The notes under the pieces: generated by a model
The model's input: the letters and a program-made list of their open reading frames with translations, nothing else
The model's database searches: none
What the model was told of the DNA's origin: nothing
Translations under genes and position numbers: made by a program
Part shown: one piece after another, positions 1-8,379 of the stretch
Layout of the letters: each line of letters begins with the position of its first letter
How positions within the stretch are numbered: the first letter of the stretch is position 1
NCBI GenBank assembly: GCA_951640165.1
Contig: OX621263.1
Span: 4,300,501 to 4,364,500, forward strand
Reading direction: 5' to 3'
DNA: 64,000 nt
Source of the DNA: Pseudoips prasinana
Lineage: Eukaryota; Arthropoda; Insecta; Lepidoptera; Nolidae

Positions 1-231
1 TGTTGGCGTGGTTGGTAGATACGCTGCCTTTCACGCCGCAGGTCGTGGGTTCGATTCCCACCCGGGACAGATATTTGTGTGCATGAACATGTCTGTTTGT
101 ATATAAGTATGTATTTACAAAAGAAAAATAGTATATGTAGTATATCAGTTATCTGGTTTCCATAGTACAAGCTCTGCTTAGTTTGGGATCAGATGGCCGT
201 GTGTGAATAATGTCCGAGGATATTATTATTC
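1..231 (+). repeat. tRNA-derived SINE, family 1 (cut by window start)
   Basis: Positions 2-69 form a tRNA-like head with an A-box-like stretch (TGGTTGGTAGA) and a B box (GGTTCGATTCC). The head runs straight into a conserved body (TATCAGTTATCTGG, GGGATCAGATGGCCGTGTG) and an ATT-rich tail. The same head and body recur at 7194-7453, so this is a SINE and not a functional tRNA gene. Confidence 0.8.
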
Positions 232-435
232 ATGTTGAATGCTTGCACTCGAACCGTATGATCAGTCTCGACAGCTCTTATCGTACAAGGTATCATCCGG
301 AGAACAAGCTACTGTGTCTTATCAATCACATATCAGGTACCTAGATAAGATTAAGCGTAGGTATGGAACTCGAACCAACCGATACTTCGCCCGTTTGAGT
401 ATGTTTCGCCGGACTGTCTCAACTGGGCCGTGTTG

Positions 436-1078
436 AAACCGGTAGTATATGAACCCGCTGAGTTTGTTTCGCTGGGTCTTCTCAGTTGGGGCGCATTGGA
501 TCCGATGGTAGCATTAAAGAGCTAACGTCGTTAAAAACACAAGGTCCGTCATAATAATAATACTGAATTCGTACCTTAATATAGACAGAACCATTCAAAC
601 AATATGTAGTAAAATATAGCTTATACTTTAAATTTCGATAATTAAACCTAGACATTATCTCCTTGCCAATAACTTAATACAAGCTAGCTAAATATCATAT
701 ATATATTATCCTAACTAATATTATAAATTCGAAAGTAACTCTGTCTGTCTGTCTGTTACTCTTTCACGCCAAAACTACTGAACGGATTTGAATGAAATTT
801 GGTATACAGATGGTCTAGACCCTGAGAAAGAACATAGGCTAATTTTTATAGTTAGGATAACACATAGGCCATATTTTATAAAGTTTAACGCGGGTAAAAC
901 CGCGGGGCACAGTTATATTAATTAATTATTTAAATTTCCGTGTACCTAAATATTTATATGTAACTAGAAATAATTATGTATACTTATATTACTACAAACA
1001 TGTTCTGACTATTTACAAGCGATTTTTTAAAGTCTACGTGAATAAAAAACCTTTTTTATTTTATTTATTTTTTTATTC
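436..1078 (+). repeat. Retroposon 3' region, 'L' family, split by a Helitron
   Basis: The stretch includes CCTTAATATAGACAGAACC, GCTAGCTAAAT and TACGTGAATAAAAAACC. The same blocks recur on the opposite strand at 49358-49630, 60116-60620 and 60676-61130, and in pieces near 8110, 57796 and 58000. The copies end in an A/T-rich tail after GTGAATAAAAA, which fits the 3' end of a LINE or SINE. A short Helitron at 709-912 interrupts this copy. The sequence at 232-435 upstream may belong to the same element; it has a 65-codon open stretch with no recognisable domain. Confidence 0.6.
709..912 (+). mobile_element. Non-autonomous Helitron (5' TCCTAACTAATATT), 3' end clipped
   Basis: It starts TCCTAACTAATATTATAAA just after an A and carries a GTCTGTCTGTCTGT stretch. 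It ends in the hairpin CGCGGGTAAAACCGCG followed by GGGCACAG. The expected terminal CTAG is missing; the next base is T. It sits inside the L-family repeat, whose halves continue on both sides. Confidence 0.6.
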
Positions 1079-1270
1079 GTACTCGCCGGACGAGAGTACG
1101 ACCGCGAGCACCTACGCCCTCCATGACCCTTAGTTTGCATCGAATCGGTAAAATTCCCCCTCCGAACCTATATCGGAATGGAGGCCAGCGTCACGTATTA
1201 ACGTAGAGCGAAAGTTGCACAAAACATCCCTAAACTGATACGCCCTCTCTTGCATCTCCCCGCCAGTAAC
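1079..1270 (+). repeat. Poly(A) retroposon fragment, left part (family 'S4')
   Basis: ACGTAGAGCGAAAGTTGCAC and CTCCCCGCCAGTAA match the element at 16867-17158 on the other strand. The match resumes at 2931 after a 1.66-kb interruption flanked by the pentamer GTAAC on both sides. Confidence 0.6.
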
Positions 1271-1317
1271 CATATATTCACACCATACACTACCCCTATT
1301 CCTAATTCCTTGCCTCG

Positions 1318-1850
1318 ACTTCCTCGTAGGTCTAGCGGTAGCAACAAACCGCAGAATGAGGTCCTGGGTTCAAATCCCGGGTCGGATTAATAAGTCGTGT
1401 GCCTGACCTCTTTCCGGTCGTGTCGCTAGTCGTCCCATCGGATCATGAGAGTTATGGAATAGAAAGTGCCCATAGCTCATAGCTAGATGCTCTCACCGGT
1501 CTGTAAGCGATCGGCGAGGGAAAGCAACTAGGCTCGCGGTCAGTCCATAGATGGGTGACCGCCATAGTGGTTTAATTTCTGAGCGTCTCCGTGCTTCGGA
1601 GGGCACGTTAAGCTGTCGGTCCCGGTTGTAGTCATTAGACAACAGTCGTTAAGCCATGTCGGAGGCCTACTGGGCGGCTTGAACAACTCTGACACTAGGG
1701 TTACCACTACCCATACGATAAGCAAGCAAGTGCCCCTGTGTTTGCGCACACTCTTGTGCACTATAATATGTCCTGTGCAATTGGCTAATCTCCATTGATA
1801 ATGGCCGCCGTGGCCGAAATTCAGCCGGGAAGACATCATCACCATCCTAG
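1318..1850 (+). repeat. tRNA-derived SINE, family 2, interrupted by a 5S-like SINE
   Basis: The head at about 1325-1387 has an A box (TAGGTCTAGCGG) and a B box (GGGTTCAAATCCC). The body includes GACCTCTTTCCGGTCGTGTC, GTTTGCGCACAC and GGCCGCCGTGGCCGAA, which also occur in the complete minus-strand copy at 21001-21335. The body is broken at 1472-1727 by a second element flanked by AAGTGCCC duplications. Confidence 0.75.
1472..1727 (+). repeat. 5S rRNA-derived SINE-like insertion
   Basis: The first 100 nt resemble the second half of 5S rRNA. ACCGGT is followed by GATC, then AAGCAAC, then 21 nt, then GATGGGTGACCGCC, the same order and spacing as the internal promoter (box A, intermediate element, box C) of 5S rRNA genes. 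A body with GTGCTTCGGAGGGCACGTTA follows. The unit is flanked by an exact 8-bp duplication, AAGTGCCC (1464-1471 and 1728-1735), inside a tRNA SINE. Assignment to the 5S-headed SINE class is inference from the promoter blocks and the TSD. Confidence 0.65.
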
Positions 1851-1854
1851 TCCA

Positions 1855-1905
1855 AAAGGTTGTCTGGAGGAGATCGCTGTAAGCGATAAGACCGCCTATT
1901 GTACC
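1855..1905 (+). repeat. LINE 3'-end stem-loop fragment
   Basis: GGTTGTCTGGAGGAGATCGC, then GTA, then AGCGATAAGACCGCC contains the hairpin ATCGCT-GTA-AGCGAT. The same block is found in the 3' UTR of LINE A (27718-27775), so this is a 3' fragment of that family or a SINE sharing its tail. Confidence 0.55.
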
Positions 1906-1954
1906 TTTTTTTTATTATTTGAGATCTTGTTGCTATTATTATATTATATAACTA

Positions 1955-2272
1955 CTAGCTGTGCCCTGCGGTTTTACCCGCGTTTTTTATAAATTATCAC
2001 AGCTCCTCTCCCGTAGGTGATACCGTGATAATATGTAGCCTATATGTTGACCAGGCCTCTTAGTAATATTCATGCAAAATTTAAAGTTAATCCATGCAGT
2101 ACTTTTTGAGTTTAGCCCGGACATACATACAGACAAACAGACATACAGACAAAAATTCTATAAACTATATTTTTGGCTTCAATATCGATTGTAGATCACG
2201 CCCCAGGTATCCTTTAAAAAAAATATTCAATGTACAGTTTTGACTTTCCTACGATTTTATTATATGTATAGA
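1955..2272 (-). mobile_element. Non-autonomous Helitron, family A
   Basis: Read on the minus strand it starts TCTATACATATAATAAAATC and ends in an imperfect copy of the CGCGGGTAAAACCGCG hairpin followed by GGCACAG-CTAG. The host bases are A before TC and T after CTAG, the standard Helitron A/T insertion point. It has no coding capacity. Other copies are at 3084, 6705, 9106, 13719, 28014 and 53014. Confidence 0.75.
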
Positions 2273-2279
2273 TTATTCA

Positions 2280-2575
2280 AGAGAAGTAGGGCACATCGTT
2301 CATTCGCTCAAAGAGAAGCCCGACTGGGGAAGTACCTCCACCTTACAGAAGACATTCCTTAATAATAACATTAATAACTTTAATGTTGTGTTTCCGAGTG
2401 TGAGTAAGGTCGCCAGAGCTCATTGGGGTGGGGAGAAGGGTCAGCAACACTTGTTTGCTGACTCTTAAAGGCCGGCAACGCACCCGCGACACCCCTGATG
2501 TTGCGAGGGTCCATGGGCGGCGGTGATCACTTACCATCAGGTGACCCACTTGCTCGTTTGTCGCCCTCCTAATCT
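2280..2575 (+). repeat. Retroposon 3' fragment with CACTTACCATCAGGTGACCC
   Basis: The block GGTGATCACTTACCATCAGG followed by TGACCCACTTGCTCGTTTGT resembles a 3' tail that is very common in butterfly and moth genomes. Its 68-codon antisense open frame has no recognisable domain. I take this as a truncated retroposon tail. Confidence 0.5.
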
Positions 2576-2895
2576 TCTATACAAATAAATAAAATTGGAG
2601 TGTCTGTTTGTAATATTGAAATAACCGGTTTTTACTACATTAATATGAATATATATACGGTACATACACCAAAATAACATTTTTTACAATTTTGTCTGTC
2701 TGTCTGTCTGTCTGTTTGTTCCGGATAATCTCTGAAATGGCTGGACCGATTTTGACGGGACTTTTATTGGCAGGTAGCTGATGTAATAAGGAGTAACTAA
2801 AAAGTAGCCTACTTTTATTTTAGAAAAAATCTTTTATTTTACAATAAAACGAAATAAACTAATTAGCACGCGGACGAAGTCGCGGGAACAGCTAG
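2576..2895 (+). mobile_element. Non-autonomous Helitron, family B
   Basis: It begins TCTATACAAATAAATAAAAT and ends with a GC hairpin (CGCGGACGAAGTCGCG), GGAACAG and CTAG followed by T. An internal GTCT microsatellite is present. The inverted copy at 3506-5549 shares both ends. Confidence 0.7.
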
Positions 2896-2930
2896 TTATA
2901 TATAAAAAAAAGAAAGTGTATTTATGTTAT

Positions 2931-3083
2931 GTAACCGCCCAGAGTCGAGGTTCGAACCCCACAGGGGTGACCTCCGGCGCGGGTACTTAGTTTGTAGTTT
3001 AGCTAGACGGCTGGAGCCCTCGCTCGCCTCTGTCGTCCGGTGAAGCAGTGAAAGTCTCCTAGGCAAACTGTATTAGTCATCAT
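2931..3083 (+). repeat. Poly(A) retroposon fragment, right part (family 'S4')
   Basis: CGCCCAGAGTCGAGGTTCGA and GGTGAAGCAGTGAAAG continue the element broken at 1270; the uninterrupted copy at 16867-17158 shows the two parts belong together. Confidence 0.6.
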
Positions 3084-3374
3084 TCTATACATATAATAAA
3101 ATCGTAGGAAAGTCAAAACTGTTCATTGAATATTTTTTATTAAAAAGGATACTTGGGGCGTGATCTACAATCGATATCGAAGCCAAAAATATAGTTTTTA
3201 GAATTTTTGTCTGTTTGTCTGTATGTATGTCCGGGCTAAACTCAAGTACTGCATGGATTTACTTCAAATTTTGCATGAATATTACTTAGAGGTCGGGTCA
3301 CATATAGGCTACATATTATCACGCTTTCATCTAAGGGGTAGGAGCTGTGATAATTTATAAAGTTTAACGCGGGT
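3084..3374 (+). mobile_element. Helitron family A, 3' truncated
   Basis: It starts TCTATACATATAATAAAATC. Homology to family A stops after AACGCGGGTTAAAT, so the closing half of the hairpin and CTAG are lost. The base before the start is T, not the usual A. Confidence 0.6.
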
Positions 3375-3401
3375 TAAATAAAAATGCCCGACTACCTGCT
3401 G

Positions 3402-3434
3402 TATCCCTTAGTCGCCTTTTACGACTAAGGGATA
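3402..3434. repeat. 13-bp perfect hairpin
   Basis: TATCCCTTAGTCG pairs exactly with CGACTAAGGGATA across a 7-nt loop. Origin unknown; it abuts the broken Helitron end. Confidence 0.6.
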
Positions 3435-3743
3435 CCGTACTTTTCTGGACCGGAAACCACACGACTATTTTTTTTATCTGTAACATGTATACCTATATTT
3501 ATAAACTAGCTGTGCCCGCGACTACGTCCGCGTGTTAATTAGATTATTTTGTTTTTTTGTAAAATAAATGACTTTTTCTAAAATAAAAGTAGCCTAAGTT
3601 ACTCCTTATTACATCAGCTACCTGCCAATAAAAGTCCCGTCAAAATCGGTCCAGCCGTTTCAGAGATTAGCCGGAACAAACAGACAGACAGACAGACAAA
3701 AATTGTAAAAAATGTTATTTTGGTGTATGTACCGTATATAATA

Positions 3744-5025
3744 GGTCTTTACCTATGAAATTGCCGTTTTGTATGAAAAAATTTAAACGAATTTTTTTCA
3801 TGAATTTTTTTATTTGTATTAATCGAAGTAATCACCCATGCAATCAATGCATCTTTGCCATCGCAGTGGCAGTTTATTGATGCCCTTCTTAAAGAAATCA
3901 GCTGGACGGGAGGCAACAAATTCTTCAAAGGCATTTTGTACTGCCTCTCGGGTATTGAATTTTTTTCCCGCCAAGAAGTTATCCAAATTCTGGAAAAAGT
4001 AGTAGTCTGTAGGCGCAAGGTCTGGTGAGTAGGGCGGATGACGGAGAGCTTCCAACCCCAGTTCTTGCAACTTGGAGACCGTCTGCTGTGCAGTATGAGG
4101 TCGCGCGTTGTCGTGCAGGAGCAGCGGAGACGAGCGATTGACCAATGCTGGTTGGAGATGCGCCAGCTTCTCCATCATTGTGCTCAGTTCTTCACAGTAC
4201 ACATCTGCAGTAATGCTCACCCCGTTTGGTAAGAAGCTGTGATGAATCACACCGGCGCTAGACCACCAAACAGTGACCATCACTTTTCTAGGGGTAAGTT
4301 TTCGTTTAGGGCATTGTTTAGGTGCTGAACCAGGATCCAACCAACTTGCTGAGCGCTTGCGGTTATCAAACAGAATCCATTTTTCATCGCAGGTAACAAT
4401 GCGGTTCAAAATTCCTTCATTTGTGTGTCTGTTGAGCAGTGCAAGGCACGTCTCGACGCGTACTTCGCGCTGGCGATCATTGAGTTCGTGGGGCACCCAT
4501 TTGTCAAGCTTTTTTACCTTGCCAATTTGACGCAAATGGACCAATATTGTTTTGACGCAAACGTCGAAAGCTGCTGCTAATTCAGCCGTAGATTGTGTAT
4601 CATCAGCTTCCACAACCGCCTTTAATTCGTCATTGTCGACCAAAGTCTTCGGACGACCGCGAGGTTCATTTTTCAGGTCGAAATTTCCAGAACGGAAGCG
4701 AGCAAACCAATAACAGGTGGTGCGTTGGTTTGTAGTGTTAGCTCCGTAAACGTCGTTGATGTTGCGTGCCGCTTGTGCCGCGTTGCTGCCACGACGGTAC
4801 TCATATTCCATAATTACTCGAATTTTTAACGTATCCATGATGACGAAAAAGATTGAAATGCGATGAAAATGTAACACTAATGAATAAAGAAATGACTACT
4901 TTTGGAAAAAAGAATCCATGTTTTTAAAATAAAATTAATTTGAAATTAGAATTCTTAGCCAAACAAAAATTATTTTGATTTGAAATGGCCAGTACTGCAG
5001 AACGGCAATTTCATAGGTAAAGACC
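3744..5025 (-). mobile_element. mariner element, copy 1 (complete)
   Basis: This 1282-bp element is bounded by TA on both sides (3742-3743 and 5026-5027). Its TIRs of about 28 bp begin GGTCTTTACCTATGAAATTG. It contains one transposase gene on the minus strand. Copies 2 and 3 in this window are almost identical, and copy 3 has exactly the same length. Confidence 0.95.
3819..4838 (-). CDS. mariner transposase, copy 1 (339 aa, intact)
   Basis: This is a Tc1/mariner superfamily cut-and-paste transposase that binds the element's TIRs and inserts at TA. I chose the ATG at 4838 (MDTLKIRV); the frame is open further upstream but without an ATG. Residues 1-110 form the two helix-turn-helix DNA-binding region with the GRPK linker at 61-64. 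The mariner signature WVPHEL is at 114-119. The catalytic triad is D151 (CDEKWI), D243 (HDNARPH) and D278 (YSPDLAPTD), with 34 residues between the last two, the D,D34D spacing of true mariners. The length matches the family's roughly 340 aa and there are no stops. It differs from copies 2 and 3 by Cys rather than Ser at residue 94. An active enzyme is plausible but untested. Confidence 0.95.
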   Translation of the reverse strand: MDTLKIRVIMEYEYRRGSNAAQAARNINDVYGANTTNQRTTCYWFARFRSGNFDLKNEPRGRPKTLVDNDELKAVVEADDTQSTAELAAAFDVCVKTILVHLRQIGKVKKLDKWVPHELNDRQREVRVETCLALLNRHTNEGILNRIVTCDEKWILFDNRKRSASWLDPGSAPKQCPKRKLTPRKVMVTVWWSSAGVIHHSFLPNGVSITADVYCEELSTMMEKLAHLQPALVNRSSPLLLHDNARPHTAQQTVSKLQELGLEALRHPPYSPDLAPTDYYFFQNLDNFLAGKKFNTREAVQNAFEEFVASRPADFFKKGINKLPLRWQRCIDCMGDYFD

Positions 5026-5115
5026 TAATATATTCATATTTAAGTAGTAAAAACCGGTTATTTCAATATTACAAACAGACACTCCAATTTTATTTATTTG
5101 TAGTATAGAAAAAAA

Positions 5116-5549
5116 TGTTATTTTGGTGTATGTACCGTATATATATTCATATTTAAGTAGTAAAAACCGGTTATTTCAATATTACAAACAGACACTCCAA
5201 TTTTATTTATTTGTATAGAAAAAAATGTTATTTTGGTGTATGTACCGTATATATATTCGTATTTAAGTAGTAAAAACCGGTAATTTCAATATTACAAACA
5301 GACACTCCAATTTTATTTATTTGTATAGAAAAAAATTTTATTTTGGTGTATGAACCGTATATATATTCATATTTAAGTAGTAAAACCCGGTTATTTCAAT
5401 ATTACAAACAGACACTCCTATTTTATTTATTTGTATAGAAAAAAATGTTATTTTGGTGTATGTACCGTATATATATTCATATTTAAGTAGTAAAAGCCGG
5501 TTATTTCAATATTACAAACAGACACTCCAATTTTATTTATTTGTATAGA
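5116..5549. repeat. 110-bp tandem repeat, about four units
   Basis: Units begin at 5116, 5226, 5336 and 5446, an exact 110-bp period, each containing TGTATGTACCGTATATATAT and AAACAGACACTCC. They are repeats of the Helitron family B terminus. A fifth, mariner-split unit begins at 3713. Confidence 0.9.
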
Positions 5550-5561
5550 TATGTAAGTATA

Positions 5562-5738
5562 CTAGCTTTGCCCCACGGTTTTACCCGCGTTTAACTTTGT
5601 AAATTATAGCCTATGTGTTAATCCAGGGTGTCAGCTAACTCCACACCAAATTTTATTAAAATCGCTCCAGCCGTTTAGACGTGAAGAAGTAACAAACATA
5701 CACACTCACACACTTTTGCCTGTATAATATTAGTGTGA
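5562..5738 (-). mobile_element. Non-autonomous Helitron, family C (177 bp)
   Basis: On the minus strand it runs from TCACACTAATATTATACAGG to a GCGGGTAAAACCGTGGGGC-type end and CTAG, with A/T flanks. A relative is at 17585-17759. Confidence 0.65.
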
Positions 5739-5740
5739 TT

Positions 5741-5789
5741 TATCAGTTGTCTGGTCGCCATAGTACGGGCTCTGCCTAGTTTGGGATCA
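5741..5789 (+). repeat. SINE family 1 body fragment
   Basis: TATCAGTTGTCTGG and GCCTAGTTTGGGATCAG match the family-1 SINE body. The fragment stops where a palindromic MITE begins. Confidence 0.55.
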
Positions 5790-6024
5790 GGGGCTCTACC
5801 GGCTAAGTCGCCGAACATCGATTTCTTAAATGGCATTCAAATAAATAAAGGTTCAAAATGACTTCATCAATCGTTAAATCGGCTTCAACGTTGTCAATCG
5901 ATTCCGAACCATTTATGACGTCACATGTGCTCATGTAAGCCGATTTAACGATTGATTAAATCATATTTAACCTTTAATTATTTGAACGCCATTCACGAAA
6001 ACGATTTCGCTGCCGGTAGAGCCC
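5790..6024. mobile_element. Palindromic MITE 'P', copy 1
   Basis: The ends are inverted repeats (GGGGCTCTACCGGCTAAGTC at the left, GCCGGTAGAGCCC at the right) with long, nearly self-complementary arms containing AACGATTGATTAA and TTCAAATAAATAAAGG. No coding capacity. Other copies: 6025, 18873, 20152, and the split copy 21422/27899. Confidence 0.7.
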
Positions 6025-6258
6025 GGCTCTACCGGCTAAGGCTCTAGACAGACGGACTGCATTTCAACTGCAATTGAAGCAGTTCAAGTGCAGTTTGAAT
6101 GCTGTTGACACGACTGCAATAGAACTGCAAAACGATACGCGCAGTCCGATTGCAGTTCAATTGCAGTCAGCTTGCAGTTGCAGTTGAAATGCGGTCCGTC
6201 TGTCTAGAGCCTAAGTCGCCGAACATCGTTTTCGTGAATGGCGTTCAAATAAATAAAG
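6025..6258. mobile_element. Palindromic MITE 'P', copy 2, truncated and split
   Basis: The left end GGCTCTACCGGCTAAG is separated from its continuation TAAGTCGCCGAACATCG by a 170-bp element at 6041-6210. Homology ends after AAATAAATAAAG. Confidence 0.65.
6041..6210. mobile_element. 170-bp MITE rich in CTGCA motifs
   Basis: The termini GCTCTAGACAGACGGACTGC and a near-perfect inverted copy flank an interior with about a dozen CTGCA-type motifs in both orientations. A 5-bp duplication, CTAAG (6036-6040 and 6211-6215), marks the insertion into MITE P. Confidence 0.7.
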
Positions 6259-6704
6259 TAAGTTATCCTAAAATACTGGATCCAAGGTTATTGACGTGTA
6301 TAGGGGCCTTAAGATTCCCTTTCCTTGGCCGACATAGAGTACGGCAAGCGGTGTCATATTCCGCGTTACGATCCAACGCATTGCCGCTTGATTTCTTAGA
6401 CATATGTTACGCGATACCTTTGAGACAAATGCTCTAAATTCATAATCCACTAAGTTTTTTATGTTGTTATAGGTTTGTACGTTAAGTATTTTTTGCGTAT
6501 CATTATTAATGTATTATTATTGGAAGACCAACAGCTATACCTACAAAGATAACAATATAATAATAAGCATTGATTTTTTAACTCAATGATAATAAGCGAC
6601 AACAAAGGTTTGCACGGTGGGTTTAACGTTTGGTGCAACTGTAGTCCTATAAATTCTAAGAGCTAATAGCCCACCAGGAAAGTAATAACCACATTTATTG
6701 GTGA

Positions 6705-7025
6705 CTAGCTGTGCCCCGCAGTTTTACCCGCGTTAAATTTTATAAATTATCACAGCTCCTCCCCCGTAGATGATAGCGTGAAAATATGTAGCCTATATGT
6801 TGACCCGACCTTTTAGTAATATTCATGCAAAATTTGAAGTAAACCCATGCAGTACTTTTTGAGTTTAGCCCGGACATACATACAGACATACAGATAAACA
6901 GACAAAAATTCTTAAAACTATATTTTTGGCTTCGATTTTGATTGTAGATCACGCCCCAAGTATCCTTTTAAAAATATATTCAATGTACAGTTTTGACTTT
7001 CCTACGATTTTATTATATGTATAGA
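6705..7025 (-). mobile_element. Helitron family A (321 bp)
   Basis: The minus-strand 5' end TCTATACATATAATAAAATC is at 7025, and the hairpin (here slightly mutated) with CTAG is at 6705. Flanks are A and T. A 70-codon antisense open frame inside has no homology I recognise. Confidence 0.75.
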
Positions 7026-7193
7026 TACTGTGGCTCCATAGATTCCTATGACTTGACGACGTCACATCAAAATTAAGTTTTAACGACTACTTCGACAGTG
7101 TATGGCGTTTTGGCAATATGCTGTGTTCTGTAGTGGTCTCACGCCATATTTTTTAGAGTAATTTTCTGGCTACGTCGATATATTTGACGGGCC

Positions 7194-7453
7194 TGTTGGC
7201 GTGGTTGGTAGATACGCTGCCTTTCACGCCGCAGGTCGTGGGTTCGATTCCCACCCGGGACAAATATTTGTGTGCATGAACATGTCTGTTTGTCCTGAGT
7301 CTGGGTGTAAATTATCTATATAAGTATGTATTTATAAAAGAAAAATAGTATATGTAATATATCAGTTATCTGGTTTCCATAGTACAAGCTCTGCTTAGTG
7401 TGGGATCAGATGGCCGTGTGTGAATAATGTCCCGGGATATTATTATTATTATA
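7194..7453 (+). repeat. tRNA-derived SINE, family 1 (complete reference copy)
   Basis: The tRNA-like head (7194-7263, A and B boxes intact) is followed by TTTGTGTGCATGAACATGTC, GAGTCTGGGTGTAAATTATC, the ATCAGATGGCCGTGTGTG block and a tail of ATT repeats. Fragments of this family are at 1, 5741, 11745, 16225, 19795, 28970 and 53329. Confidence 0.8.
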
Positions 7454-7606
7454 TGTTAACTACGTCTCTACGTTAGATTGTTGGCTTGTTATACTCTATT
7501 GCATGTCGTATAACTGCTTTATTGATGCGTTTAACGATTTGACTGTGATAAGTTTTGGAATTAAGCGTTAATTTGCAGTAATCTATAATATTTTTTTAGG
7601 TGGTAA

Positions 7607-7874
7607 TCTATATATATAAAAATCAATGCCACTTTTCGTTGTAATGTTATAACTCAACAACGCCTTTACCGATTTGTCTAATTTTGGTCTTGAATTATTC
7701 GTGGAAGTCCAGGGAAGGTTTATACGTAGAGAAAACTTAAAAAAAGTCTTGAAAAAGTGTAAAATCTACATCTTTGAGCAATTTAAAATATTTTTTCTTT
7801 GAATAAATGAACTTAATAATCATGTTCTTTATTACTATGCCTTATACGTAGCGAAGCACGTACCGGGCCGCTAG
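7607..7874 (+). mobile_element. Non-autonomous Helitron, family D
   Basis: It starts TCTATATATATAAAAATCAA after an A. Near its end is the hairpin TACGTAGCGAAGCACGTA, then CCGGGCCG and CTAG followed by T. A 5'-truncated minus-strand relative is at 53453-53592. Confidence 0.7.
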
Positions 7875-7884
7875 TTAATTATAA

Positions 7885-8060
7885 TTATTACGTGATGTGT
7901 AGTGACGACCACGATTACCAACACCCCAACTCGTAGGGGGCCCGTAGAAGGCCTCCTGAGGGAATATCTCCCAGAGAAAGGGCAGCAGCGTCTCTCTGTG
8001 TACTATGAGTCTATGACCATAATACTGTGATCACCCGTTTGCCAAGGGTAGCGATTAAGA
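7885..8060 (+). repeat. RTE-derived SINE-like fragment
   Basis: CTGAGGGAATATCTCCCAGA, AAGGGCAGCAGCGT and a run ending GTTTGCCAAG match the 5' leader of the RTE LINE at 43685 and the short elements at 9887, 11176 and 55433. Coding capacity is absent. Confidence 0.55.
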
Positions 8061-8109
8061 ATGATGGACCTTGGGGGGAGTTTTTGTATCCTGACCGCTT
8101 AGCCTGGGG

Positions 8110-8170
8110 TTTTTATTCACATATACTTTAAAAAGCGCTTATAAATAGTCGGAACATGAATAGTATTACA
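8110..8170 (-). repeat. L-family retroposon tail fragment
   Basis: GGTTTTTATTCACATATACT and AAAAGCGCTTATAAATAGTC match the L-family 3' end in reverse orientation. Confidence 0.5.
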
Positions 8171-8181
8171 TATTAACTAGT

Positions 8182-8379
8182 GTGCGTCACGATTGCTCCG
8201 CCACGTTATCCAAACAGAAAAAGAAATCGCTATATTTTTTGTCAAAATTAGTCAAAATCGAAAGGAACAAACCAAAACTTTGTCAAAGCAGAAATAAAGA
8301 AGTTACAGGGATTTTAAGTTGGCCGCGCGAACGTAACGTGCACGATTGCGCGGCCATGGAGATCTCAGTAACTACTTAG
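8182..8379 (+). other. 65-codon open frame in the left arm
   Basis: The frame reads (V/M)RHDCSATLSKQKKK and ends in RERNVHDCAAM plus a short tail; its first codon is GTG, not ATG. It is preserved with several substitutions in the right arm (10800-10997) and in the third arm copy near 15060-15280. The two HDC(S/A)A motifs come from a repeated nucleotide motif (CACGATTGC-GC-GCC). I do not recognise a domain, and it may be chance openness in a conserved repeat. Confidence 0.25.

Larger units (their letters stand above)
3506..5549 (-). mobile_element. Helitron family B with expanded 5' end, hosting mariner copy 1
   Basis: On the minus strand the 5' end (TCTATACAAATAAATAAAAT) is at 5549 and the CTAG at 3506-3509, with A and T flanks as expected. 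The first roughly 110 nt of the element are repeated five times. The innermost unit is split by a mariner insertion at 3744-5025. Without the extra units and the mariner it would be about the size of the copy at 2576-2895. Confidence 0.7.

Noticed and set aside
2..69. tRNA gene
   Set aside because: The tRNA-like head continues into a SINE body identical to 7194-7453; other tRNA-like heads (1325, 21310, 55340) are likewise SINE heads.
5116..5549. CRISPR-like regular repeats
   Set aside because: The 110-bp units are contiguous with no spacers and derive from a Helitron terminus in a eukaryotic genome.
6150..6437. 95-residue plus-strand frame
   Set aside because: It starts inside a CTGCA-rich MITE and runs through MITE P; no domain.
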